Source: Cellulomonas alba
GTDB taxonomy: Bacteria; Actinomycetota; Actinomycetes; Actinomycetales; Cellulomonadaceae
Reading direction: 5' to 3'
Length of the DNA: 64,000 bases
Assembly: GCF_030362835.1 (NCBI RefSeq)
Contig: NZ_JAUCGQ010000001.1
Location: 1,405,461-1,469,460, forward strand
A program made the position numbers and the translations under genes. The notes beneath the pieces are model-generated. The model was not told the DNA's origin, made no database searches, and saw only the letters and a list, made by a program, of their open reading frames with translations. Numbering within the stretch: position 1 is the first letter of the stretch; each line of letters starts with the position of its first letter. Positions 12,136 to 21,669 of the stretch are shown here, piece by piece.

Positions 12136-13539
12136 ATGCACCCGGACGGTGACGACGACGTCCCGAGCCCGGGCTACGCGGAGCTCCTGAGCCTCGCGCA
12201 GCGCGAGGCGACCGCCTGGCTCGAGGCGATGCCCTCGGACCCGATCCCGCCGCTGGACGACGCGACGAGCGTCAAGGACGCGCTCGGCCGCGAGCTGCCC
12301 GAGCGAGGCGCCGACCCGGTCGAGGTGGTCGAGCGGCTCGCGCGGGCGGTGCGGCCCGGGCTGCTGACCAGCCAGTCGCCGCGGTTCTACGGCTGGGTGA
12401 TCGGCGGCACGTACCCCGTGGCCCTCGCGGCCGACTGGCTCACCGGCGCGTGGGACCAGAACGGCGGCATGCGCTACGCGAGCCCGAGCACCACCGCTGT
12501 CGAGGACCTGGCGAGCGCCTGGCTGCTGGACGTTCTCGGGCTGCCGGCGCACGCGGGCGTCGGCTTCACCACGGGCGCGACGACCGCGAACCTCGTCGGC
12601 CTCGCGGCCGCCCGCGAGCGCGTCCTGCAGCGCGCCGGGTGGGACGTCAACCGCGACGGGCTCCACGGCGGCCCGCGCGTCCGGTGGATCGCGGGCGCCG
12701 AGCGGCACACGTCGGTCGACCTCGCGGCGCGGTACCTCGGGCTCGGGGCCGCGGCGCTCGTGCCGGCCGACGACCAGGGGCGCATCGACGTCGACGCGCT
12801 CGCCGACGCGCTCGACGCGAGCGACGGGCCGACGATCGTCGCGCTCCAGGCCGGGAACGTGCACTCCGGGGCTTTCGACGACGTGGGCGCGGCCATCGCG
12901 GTCGCGCACGAGCACGGCGCGTGGGTGCACGTGGACGGCGCGTTCGGGCTGTGGGCCGCAGCCTCGCCGCGTCGGCACCACCTGCTCCAGGGCTACGAGG
13001 CGGCGGACTCGTGGGCGACCGACGCGCACAAGACGCTCAACGTGCCGTACGACTGCGGCGTCGCGGTGATCGCGGACGCGGCCGCGGCGCACACCGCCCT
13101 CGGCGTCCGGGCGAGCTACCTCGTCGCGGCCGAGGGGGCGGCCGACCCGCACGAGACCGTCCCCGAGATGTCGCGGCGGTCGCGGGGCGTGCCGGTGTGG
13201 GCGGTGCTCGCGTGGCTCGGGCGATCCGGCGTGGCGGCGCTGATCGACCGGCTGTGCGACGGGGCGACCGCGCTCGCCGACGGGCTGCGCGACATCCCGG
13301 GCGCACGCGTCGTCAACGACGTCGTGTTCACGCAGGTGTGCGCGACGTTCGGCGACCGGACCGTGCAGGTCGCCGAACGGCTGCGGGACGACGGCCAGGC
13401 CTACGCGTACCCGTCGCACTGGCAGGGCCAGGACGTGGTGCGGTTCTCGGTGAGCAACTGGGCGACCGACCAGGCCGCGGTCAAGGCGACCGTCGACGCG
13501 GTGGGCCGGGCGGCGCGCGACGTGGGCGTGGGCGGCTGA
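12136..13539 (+). CDS. PLP-dependent decarboxylase (glutamate/aromatic amino acid family)
   Basis: A 467-residue group II PLP decarboxylase-like protein. The fold-type I signature is visible: SPSTTAVEDLASAWL near residue 115, GFTTGATTANLVGL near 145, the PLP-ring Asp in HVDGAFGLW near 273, and the Schiff-base Lys in SWATDAHKTLN near 303. Such enzymes remove CO2 from amino acids such as glutamate, tyrosine or tryptophan, though some relatives act as aldolases or transaminases. The exact substrate cannot be read from the sequence. The ATG follows AACACT at seven-base spacing. The next gene starts about 90 bases later. Confidence 0.88.
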   Translation: MHPDGDDDVPSPGYAELLSLAQREATAWLEAMPSDPIPPLDDATSVKDALGRELPERGADPVEVVERLARAVRPGLLTSQSPRFYGWVIGGTYPVALAADWLTGAWDQNGGMRYASPSTTAVEDLASAWLLDVLGLPAHAGVGFTTGATTANLVGLAAARERVLQRAGWDVNRDGLHGGPRVRWIAGAERHTSVDLAARYLGLGAAALVPADDQGRIDVDALADALDASDGPTIVALQAGNVHSGAFDDVGAAIAVAHEHGAWVHVDGAFGLWAAASPRRHHLLQGYEAADSWATDAHKTLNVPYDCGVAVIADAAAAHTALGVRASYLVAAEGAADPHETVPEMSRRSRGVPVWAVLAWLGRSGVAALIDRLCDGATALADGLRDIPGARVVNDVVFTQVCATFGDRTVQVAERLRDDGQAYAYPSHWQGQDVVRFSVSNWATDQAAVKATVDAVGRAARDVGVGG

Positions 13540-13630
13540 CGACGCCGCCGACTCCCACGTGGACGGCTGAGGACCGCCGCGCCCGCCACGGCTCCGGCCA
13601 CCCACCCGCTGCTCGGGCCACGATGGGCGG

Positions 13631-14638
13631 ATGACGACCTGGCGGCTCGGCGACCCGCTCCCCTGGCTCCCCGCGCGGGCCGGCCGGACCGCGCCGCGCC
13701 TGCGCGTCATCGTCGACAACGACTTCTCGGGCGACCCCGACGGTCTCGTCCAGCTGGCTCACCACGTGCTCTCGCCGTCGGTCGACGTCCGCGCGGTGAT
13801 CGGCTCGCGCCCCGCGCCCGAGCCGCAGCACGAGGGCACCGACCAGGCGGCCGCGGCCGTCGCGCGCGCCCGCGAGCTGCTGGCCGTCATGGGCGTCGAG
13901 GCCGCCGGCCGGCTCGTCACGGGATCGGCCGTGACGATGCGGGACGCGACGAGCCCGCTGCCGTCCGACGGCGCGCGCCGGATCGTCGCCGAGGCGATGC
14001 GCGACGACGTCGACACGCCGCTGTTCGTCGCGTGCGGCGCGGGGCTCACCTCGATCGCGTCGGCGCTGCTGATCCAGCCGGCGATCGCCGACCGGCTGAC
14101 GCTCGTGTGGATCGGCGGCGCCGAGCACCCCGGCCTCGCCGCGGCGCCGCACGGTGCGCCGGCTGTCGAGTACAACCAGTCGATCGACCCGGTCGCCGCG
14201 CAGGTCGTGTTCGACTCCGCCCTGCCGCTGTGGCAGGTGCCGCGCGACCGGTACCGGCAGTGCCTCGTCTCGGACGCCGAGCTGCGTCGGCGCGTCGGGT
14301 CACAGGGCACGGTCGGCGCGTTCCTGCACGATGCGATCGCCGCCCTCGTCGAGGCCCGCCGGCGCGACGGAGAGCTGCTCGCCGAAACCTACGCGCTCGG
14401 CGACTCGCCGCTCGTGCTGCTCACCGCGCTCCAGTCGTACTTCGACCGCGACGACGCCGCGAACGCGTTCGTGACGATGCCGCGGCCCCGACTCGACGCC
14501 GTCGGCCGGTACGTGCCGAACCCCGACGGCGCCGCGATCCGGGTGTACACGCGGATCGAGACGCGGCTGATGTTCGAGGACCTGTTCGCGAAGCTCGCCG
14601 ACCTCGCGGAGTGGCAGGCGGCCGCCCCGCGCAGCTGA
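13631..14638 (+). CDS. inosine-uridine nucleoside hydrolase-like protein
   Basis: A 335-residue protein related to IunH nucleoside N-ribohydrolases. The Ca-binding cluster that normally reads DTDPGxDD appears as DNDFSGDPDGL (about residues 29-39), a variant with the key Asp residues kept. Later segments LFVACGAGLTSIASAL, LTLVWIGGAEHPG and VEYNQSIDPVAAQVVF match the ribose-binding and N-x-x-x-D regions of the family. It probably hydrolyses a ribonucleoside in salvage. CACGAT lies six bases before the ATG, consistent with a leaderless message. No nucleoside transporter is adjacent. Confidence 0.82.
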   Translation: MTTWRLGDPLPWLPARAGRTAPRLRVIVDNDFSGDPDGLVQLAHHVLSPSVDVRAVIGSRPAPEPQHEGTDQAAAAVARARELLAVMGVEAAGRLVTGSAVTMRDATSPLPSDGARRIVAEAMRDDVDTPLFVACGAGLTSIASALLIQPAIADRLTLVWIGGAEHPGLAAAPHGAPAVEYNQSIDPVAAQVVFDSALPLWQVPRDRYRQCLVSDAELRRRVGSQGTVGAFLHDAIAALVEARRRDGELLAETYALGDSPLVLLTALQSYFDRDDAANAFVTMPRPRLDAVGRYVPNPDGAAIRVYTRIETRLMFEDLFAKLADLAEWQAAAPRS

Positions 14639-14721
14639 GGGCCCCTTGGGTCGTTGGTCCCTGACCTCCGCCGAGGACGCACGCACACTTGCTGGACACT
14701 TGTCCAGTTTCAGGAGCTCCC

Positions 14722-15552
14722 GTGCGCCTTCGTCCCGTCGCCGCTGCCGTCGCGCTGTCCGTGGCCGGCACGCTCCTCGTCGCCTCACCGTCCCAAGCCG
14801 CCTCGCGTGTCTCCGCCCTCACGCTGCTCGACCAGCTGAAGGTGAGCGCCGAGTCGAGCTCGGGCTACGCCCGCACGAAGTTCGGCGGATGGGTCGACGC
14901 GAACCACGACGGCCAGGACACGCGCGCCGAGGTGCTCATCTCCGAGTCCCGCTCCACGGTCACCTTCACGTCGTCCACGCACCGCACCGTCAAGACCGGC
15001 CGGTGGGTCTCCGGGTACGACCGCAAGACGTTCACCGCCGCGTCGAAGCTCGACATCGACCACATGGTGCCGCTCGCCGAGGCGTGGGGCTCGGGCGCCA
15101 AGACGTGGAGCGCGAGCACGCGCAAGGCGTACGCGAACGACCTCGGCTACGCGAGCTCGCTCGTGGCCGTCTCGGCGGCGTCGAACCGCTCGAAGTCCGA
15201 CCGCGACCCGGCACGGTGGCTGCCGCCGAGCAAGGCGTACCGCTGCGCCTACGTCAGCAGCTGGGTCGCGGTGAAGTGGCGCTGGTCGCTGAACGTCGAC
15301 AAGGCCGAGAAGGCCGCCGCGACCGCGACCCTGAAGGGCTGCTCCACCAGCTCGCGGCTCGTCGCGAAGCCGGCGAAGGCGACGATCGTCCGCGCCGCCA
15401 CGAGCTCGACGGCCCCGCCGTCCCGGCTGGACCCCCGGTTCGCCACCTGCACCGCCGCGACGGCCGCCGGCTACGGCCCGTACGTGCAGGGCCGGGACCC
15501 GGAGTACGCCTGGTACATCGACCGCGACCATGACGGCGTCGTCTGCGAGTAG
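14722..15552 (+). CDS. secreted HNH-type nuclease with C-terminal excalibur domain
   Basis: A 276-residue secreted protein. A signal peptide ends near SPSQAASR (about residue 28). The central domain has KLDIDHMVPLAEAWGSGAK, the DHxVPL core of HNH/DUF1524 nucleases, followed by AVSAASNRSKSDRDPARW, which supplies the Asn and Asp of the beta-beta-alpha-metal site. The last 40 residues form an excalibur calcium-binding module with DRDHDGVVCE. Related proteins are exported DNases used for nutrient release or competition. GTG is chosen because CAGGAG lies five bases upstream. A small hairpin CTGGAC-ACTT-GTCCAG (14692-14707) precedes the ribosome binding site. Confidence 0.85.
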   Translation: MRLRPVAAAVALSVAGTLLVASPSQAASRVSALTLLDQLKVSAESSSGYARTKFGGWVDANHDGQDTRAEVLISESRSTVTFTSSTHRTVKTGRWVSGYDRKTFTAASKLDIDHMVPLAEAWGSGAKTWSASTRKAYANDLGYASSLVAVSAASNRSKSDRDPARWLPPSKAYRCAYVSSWVAVKWRWSLNVDKAEKAAATATLKGCSTSSRLVAKPAKATIVRAATSSTAPPSRLDPRFATCTAATAAGYGPYVQGRDPEYAWYIDRDHDGVVCE

Positions 15553-15616
15553 TCCCGACCACCTGGTCGCGCGCTCCCGTCCCGCACCGCACGATGGTGG
15601 CGACGGGAGGACGCCG

Positions 15617-16075
15617 ATGACCGAGAGCACGCCCCGCACGCCGGTGACCTACGAGACCTGCGCGAGCGTCGTGGGCCCCTTCTTCCACGGCACCCGGTTC
15701 ACGCTGGGCGTCGGCGAGGAGCTCGTGCCGGGTCGTGGCTCCAACTACCAAGCCGGTCGCGTCTCGAACCACCTGTACTTCGCGGCTCTCGTCGAGACCG
15801 CTGCGTGGGGTGCGGAGCTCGCGAGCGCGCTCGCCGGGAGCGAGGGCCGGGGCCACGTGTACGTCGTCGCGCCACTGGGCCCGTTCGAGGACGACCCGAA
15901 CGTCACCGACAAGCGCTTCCCGGGCAACCCGACGCAGTCGTACCGCACGCGCGACCCGCTGCGCGTCGTCGGCGAGGTCGACGACTGGCCCGGGCACGAC
16001 CCCGCCGTGCTGCAGAGCATGCTCGATCACCTCGCGCAGCTGCGCGAGCAGGGCCTCGACGTGATCGAGGACTGA
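15617..16075 (+). CDS. arr: rifamycin ADP-ribosyltransferase (Arr)
   Basis: A 152-residue protein that should inactivate rifamycins by moving ADP-ribose from NAD+ to the drug. It matches the Arr family over nearly its whole length: FFHGT (His24), SNHLYFAALVETA (Tyr54), VYVVAPLGPFEDDPNVTDKR (Asp92/93), FPGNPTQSYRTRDPLRVVGEV. Length is close to the usual 140-150 residues. GGGAGG lies seven bases before the ATG. The gene stands alone between a secreted nuclease and a small membrane peptide, with no mobile element nearby, so it looks like an intrinsic chromosomal resistance gene. Confidence 0.94.
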   Translation: MTESTPRTPVTYETCASVVGPFFHGTRFTLGVGEELVPGRGSNYQAGRVSNHLYFAALVETAAWGAELASALAGSEGRGHVYVVAPLGPFEDDPNVTDKRFPGNPTQSYRTRDPLRVVGEVDDWPGHDPAVLQSMLDHLAQLREQGLDVIED

Positions 16076-16120
16076 GCCGCCTCACCCGGACGTGTACTTA
16101 CCGGCTGCGGCGCCGGTTCC

Positions 16121-16126
16121 TAGCGT
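16121..16126 (+). promoter_or_regulatory. -10 TAGCGT, leaderless start of 53-aa gene
   Basis: TAGCGT precedes the GTG at 16134 by seven bases, the same arrangement and hexamer as at 4381. Confidence 0.55.
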
Positions 16127-16133
16127 CGCCCTC

Positions 16134-16295
16134 GTGAACCGCGGCGCTCCGCGGAGCCACTGGTCGAGCCGGAAGGTCGGTCGCCGGCTCGCGCTCGACG
16201 TCGCCCTGTGGGCCGTCGTAGCGGTGCTGGCGCTCGTGGTGCTCGCGCTCCTGTGGGGGCCGCCGCCACCCGCTCCAGCCGGCCTCGTCCCCTAG
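16134..16295 (+). CDS. small single-span membrane protein (53 aa)
   Basis: The predicted product has a basic N-terminus with SRKVGRRL, one strong membrane segment at about residues 21-41 (LDVALWAVVAVLALVVLALL) and a Pro-rich tail PPPPAPAG. The basic residues predict an N-in orientation. Support for a real gene is the TAGCGT hexamer at exact leaderless spacing and a stop codon right before the convergent ABC permease gene. No family is recognised; it could be an accessory peptide of the neighbouring exporter, but that is only positional. Confidence 0.5.
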   Translation: MNRGAPRSHWSSRKVGRRLALDVALWAVVAVLALVVLALLWGPPPPAPAGLVP

Positions 16296-16311
16296 GACCG
16301 CGGGCGGCCCG

Positions 16312-17316
16312 TCACGCGGCGCGGCGACGGAGGGCCCAGAAGCAGAGCGCGACGGCGACCGCGGCGAGCGCGACGACGATCCCGGCCTCGATCCACTGCA
16401 GCGTCCAGAACCGGCTCCCCGGCTGGTAGGTGACGACCGAGTGCAGGTTCTTGCCGGCGACCCAGTCGAGGCACTTCTCCGGCGACTGGGACCGGCTGCA
16501 GTACGTCGGGTCGGCGATCCCGTCGAACGCCTTGCCGGACGGCAGCGTGGTCGTGCTGCCGAGGATCCACGCGCCCGGGATGTGCGGCTCGATCCAGACG
16601 CGGATGTGACCGTCGCTCTGCAGGCCGATGCCCGCGCCCTTGGTGGGATCGAGCGGGACGCTCCGGCTCAGCGGCGTCACCAGGTGCGCGCGGATCCAGG
16701 TGGGCATCGCCATCTGCACGGCCGCCACCGCTGCGAGGGTCACCGCCATGGCCGGCACGGTCCGCCGCAGCAGGATGCCCGCCAGCACGCCGACCGCGAA
16801 CGCGAGCAGCGCGTCAGCGACCGGCACGACGCCGCGCGAGCCGAACATCAGCGGCTCCATGCGCCCGGAGACGCCGTCGACGCGCGCCGACGACCACGTG
16901 ACGACGAGCGCGACGACGCCGGCCGCGAGCGCGGTCGCGGCGCCGAGCAGCGCGAGCTTGACCGAGAGCCAGCGCGCGCGGGACACGCTCTGGGTCCACA
17001 CGAGCCGGAACGTGCCCGTCTCGAGCTCACGCCCGACGAGCGGCGCGCCCCAGAACGCGCCGATCAGCGCCGGCGCGAGGTAGGCGACGCCCACCGCCAG
17101 CACACGCACGGGACCCGTGAACCCCGCCCGCGCCTGCGCGAGGAACGCGTCGGTGAGGTCGGAGCAGGTGGCGCCGGTGCAGGTCGCGAGGCCGGACGCG
17201 CGGTAGAGCGAGGCGATGTGCGCACCCGCGAAGGCGAGCGCGACGGCGAGCGCGACGAGGATCCCGAGCGTGATCCACGCCTGCGTGCGGAACTGGCGCC
17301 AGGTCAGCCAGGTCAT
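16312..17316 (-). CDS. ABC-2 type exporter permease
   Basis: A 334-residue membrane protein starting MTWLTWRQFRTQAWIT, the common start of YtrC/D-like ABC-2 permeases. About six hydrophobic segments are visible, including WITLGILVALAVALAFAGAH near the start and AGIVVALAAVAVALCFWAL at the end, plus a large extracytoplasmic loop of about 80 residues before the last one with two Cys residues. The ATG overlaps the stop of the ATPase gene by four bases (ATGA), so the two are translationally coupled behind a GntR regulator. The transported compound is unknown; similar GntR-ABC sets answer to cell-envelope antibiotics. Confidence 0.85.
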   Translation of the reverse strand: MTWLTWRQFRTQAWITLGILVALAVALAFAGAHIASLYRASGLATCTGATCSDLTDAFLAQARAGFTGPVRVLAVGVAYLAPALIGAFWGAPLVGRELETGTFRLVWTQSVSRARWLSVKLALLGAATALAAGVVALVVTWSSARVDGVSGRMEPLMFGSRGVVPVADALLAFAVGVLAGILLRRTVPAMAVTLAAVAAVQMAMPTWIRAHLVTPLSRSVPLDPTKGAGIGLQSDGHIRVWIEPHIPGAWILGSTTTLPSGKAFDGIADPTYCSRSQSPEKCLDWVAGKNLHSVVTYQPGSRFWTLQWIEAGIVVALAAVAVALCFWALRRRAA

Positions 17317-18203
17317 CGGGACACCTCCACGGTCAGGTCGTGCGCGTCGACGACGTCCTGCGTCATGTAGGCGAGGACGAGCTCTTCGAGGTCGAGCGGC
17401 TCGACGGCCCACTCGGGGTCGAGCACGGGGACGGACGACCGGACGACGAACGTGCTCTGCCGGTCCGTGTGGCCCGACCGGACGACCGACGTCCCGGCGG
17501 GCGCCTCGTCGTGCGGGCGGCGGCGGCCCGTCACGCGCTGGTGCGTCGCGAGCAGCTCGTCGACCTCGCCGCTGACCTGGACGTGCGAGGCGGCGAGCAG
17601 CACGAGGTGGTCGCACACGCGCTCGAGGTCGGTGACGAGGTGCGAGGACAGCACGACCGTCGCGCCCTGCTCGGCCACGAACTCCATGAGGCCGCCGAGG
17701 AACTCGCGGCGCGCGAGGGGGTCGAGGCTGGCGACCGGCTCGTCGAGCAGCAGCAGCTCGGGACGCTTGCCCATCGCGAGCGTCAGGGCGAGCTGCGCGC
17801 GCTGACCGCCGGACAGGCGGCCGGCCTTCTGGTCGGGGTCGAGCCCGAGCCGTGCGACGCGCGCCTCTGCGAGGCCCGCGTCCCAGCGGGCGTTGAGGTG
17901 CGCGCCGAGCCGCAGGTGGTCGCGGATCGTCAGCCCGGAGTACGTCGGCGTGTCCTGGGCGACGAACCCGACGCGCGCGAGCTGCTCGGGGCCCGACGAC
18001 GGCCGGCCGCCGAGCACGGTGGCGGTCCCGCTCGTCGGCTCGAGCAGCCCGGCGAGCAGCTGCAGCAGCGTCGACTTGCCGGCGCCGTTGGGTCCGACGA
18101 GCCCGACCACGCGGCCCGCAGGGATGTCGAGCGTGCACGCGTCGAGCGCGGTGCGCCGCCCGTAGCGCTTGGTCAGCGCGTCAGTCCGGATCGCGGTCGT
18201 CAT
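17313..18203 (-). CDS. ABC exporter ATPase
   Basis: A 296-residue nucleotide-binding subunit. Walker A is GPNGAGKST (about 37-45), the signature is LSGGQRAQLALTLAM (about 130-144), Walker B is LLLLDEPVASLDP, and the switch His is in VVLSSHLVTDLER. The C-terminal 80 residues are an extra domain typical of drug-export ATPases. The start overlaps the stop of the GntR gene by four bases and the stop overlaps the permease start, so three genes form one coupled operon. Confidence 0.92.
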   Translation of the reverse strand: MTTAIRTDALTKRYGRRTALDACTLDIPAGRVVGLVGPNGAGKSTLLQLLAGLLEPTSGTATVLGGRPSSGPEQLARVGFVAQDTPTYSGLTIRDHLRLGAHLNARWDAGLAEARVARLGLDPDQKAGRLSGGQRAQLALTLAMGKRPELLLLDEPVASLDPLARREFLGGLMEFVAEQGATVVLSSHLVTDLERVCDHLVLLAASHVQVSGEVDELLATHQRVTGRRRPHDEAPAGTSVVRSGHTDRQSTFVVRSSVPVLDPEWAVEPLDLEELVLAYMTQDVVDAHDLTVEVSR

Positions 18204-18589
18204 GACGTCCTCCCGACGGCGGCCCGGACCGTGTCGCGAAACAGCGCCTCGATGCCCTCCTCGTCCAGGCCGGCCTCGCGGGCGCGGTCGAGCCAGGCGG
18301 CGAGCTCGTCGCGCAGCGGGCCCTGCGCGGCGAGGGTGGACTCCCCGAAGGTGCGGACGACGAACGTGCCGACGCCCTGCCGCGCCTCGACCAGCCCCTC
18401 GTACTCGAGCTCGCGGTACGCCTTCGAGACCGTGTTCGGGTTGATCGCGAGGGTCGCCACCACGTCCTTGACCGTCGGGAGCTGGTCGCCGACGGCGAGG
18501 ATCCCGAGGCGCAGCGCGTGGCGCACCTGCTGCACGAGCTGGAGGTAGGGACTCACGCCCGAGCGGGCGTCGAGGTGGAACTCGATCAT
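18200..18589 (-). CDS. GntR-family (YtrA subfamily) regulator
   Basis: A 129-residue protein consisting of an N-terminal GntR winged helix (MIEFHLDARSGVSPYLQLVQQVRHALRLG then LPTVKDVVATLAINPNTVSKAYRELEYEGLV) and a short helical C-terminus, the small size typical of the YtrA subfamily. These repress their own ABC-exporter operons until a cell-wall stress or ligand appears. It is first in a coupled three-gene operon and an inverted repeat lies just upstream. No clear Shine-Dalgarno precedes the ATG. Confidence 0.88.
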   Translation of the reverse strand: MIEFHLDARSGVSPYLQLVQQVRHALRLGILAVGDQLPTVKDVVATLAINPNTVSKAYRELEYEGLVEARQGVGTFVVRTFGESTLAAQGPLRDELAAWLDRAREAGLDEEGIEALFRDTVRAAVGRTS

Positions 18590-18601
18590 CGGAGTCTCAT
18601 T

Positions 18602-18617
18602 TCACTAGGTCACTAGT
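18602..18617. promoter_or_regulatory. candidate GntR operator
   Basis: ACTAG-GTCA-CTAGT (18604-18617) is a 5-4-5 inverted repeat, and TCACTAG also occurs as a direct repeat at 18602 and 18610. It lies 13 bases upstream of the GntR start in the gap shared with the aldo/keto reductase. Confidence 0.5.
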
Positions 18618-18715
18618 AGATTGATACTCCGATCGCGCCGCGTCAACCCCTGCTGCGAGATCGGCGAGCGCGGCCGAGACTGGGACACGATCCCGAATCG
18701 ATCCGAGGAGGCACC

Positions 18716-19552
18716 GTGCCCACCGTCCCCACCGTCACGCTGAACAACGGCGTCGAGATCCCCCAGCTCGGCTTCGGCGTCTTCCAGGTCCCGCCGCCGG
18801 AGACGAAGGAGGCCACGCTCACCGCGCTCGAGGTGGGCTACCGGCACATCGACACGGCGCAGATGTACGGCAACGAGAAGGGCGTCGGCGACGCCCTCGC
18901 CGAGTCGGGACTCGCCCGCGACGAGGTCTTCGTCACGAGCAAGCTCAACAACGGCTTCCTCGACCGGCAGAGCGCGCTCGACGCGTTCGACCGCACGCTC
19001 GAGGCGCTCGGCTCCGATCACGTCGACCTGTTCCTGATCCACTGGCCGCTGCCCACCGTCGCGGACTACGTGGACCGCTGGCGCACGATGGAGGAGATCT
19101 ACGCCTCGGGCCGCGCGCGGTCCGTCGGCGTCTCGAACTTCCAGCCGTCCCACCTGCGCCGCCTCGCCGCCGAGACGACCGTGACCCCGGCCGTCAACCA
19201 GGTCGAGGTGCACCCCTACCTGCGGCAGGACGAGATCCGCGCGTTCGACGCCGAGCACGGCATCGCGACCGAGGCGTGGTCGCCGATCGCGCAGGGCAAG
19301 GTGCTCGACGACCCGGTGATCGCGCGCGTCGCGGAGTCGCTCGACCGCACGCCCGCCCAGGTGGTGCTCCGCTGGCACGTGCAGCGCGGCGACATCGTGT
19401 TCCCCAAGTCGGTGACGCGCAGCCGCGTCGAGGAGAACTTCGCGCTGTTCGACTTCGAGCTCTCGGAGACCGACATGGCCTCGATCGACGCGCTGAACCG
19501 CGACGAGCGCACCGGGCCGGACCCGGACACGTTCGCGTACGTGCCGCGCTGA
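18716..19552 (+). CDS. aldo/keto reductase
   Basis: A 278-residue NADPH-dependent oxidoreductase of the AKR5-like group. The tetrad is visible: Asp and Tyr in HIDTAQMYGNEKGVGDAL (about residues 45-62), Lys in VFVTSKLNN, and His in LFLIHWPLP. The C-terminal cofactor region reads IVFPKSVTRSRVEENFALFDFEL. Such enzymes reduce aldehydes and 2,5-diketo-D-gluconate-type sugars, and the specific substrate is unknown. GTG is chosen because GAGGAGG lies five bases upstream. It ends ten bases from a convergent transporter gene. Confidence 0.92.
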   Translation: MPTVPTVTLNNGVEIPQLGFGVFQVPPPETKEATLTALEVGYRHIDTAQMYGNEKGVGDALAESGLARDEVFVTSKLNNGFLDRQSALDAFDRTLEALGSDHVDLFLIHWPLPTVADYVDRWRTMEEIYASGRARSVGVSNFQPSHLRRLAAETTVTPAVNQVEVHPYLRQDEIRAFDAEHGIATEAWSPIAQGKVLDDPVIARVAESLDRTPAQVVLRWHVQRGDIVFPKSVTRSRVEENFALFDFELSETDMASIDALNRDERTGPDPDTFAYVPR

Positions 19553-19562
19553 CCCTCCGGCG

Positions 19563-21593
<2,031 letters not shown>

Positions 21594-21669
21594 CGCGCCC
21601 TCCCGCTGCTCGGGGGAATCGTCTGCCCGGCGTCGGCGGCCCGCAAACGGGAGGCCGTCCGGCCGCGCG

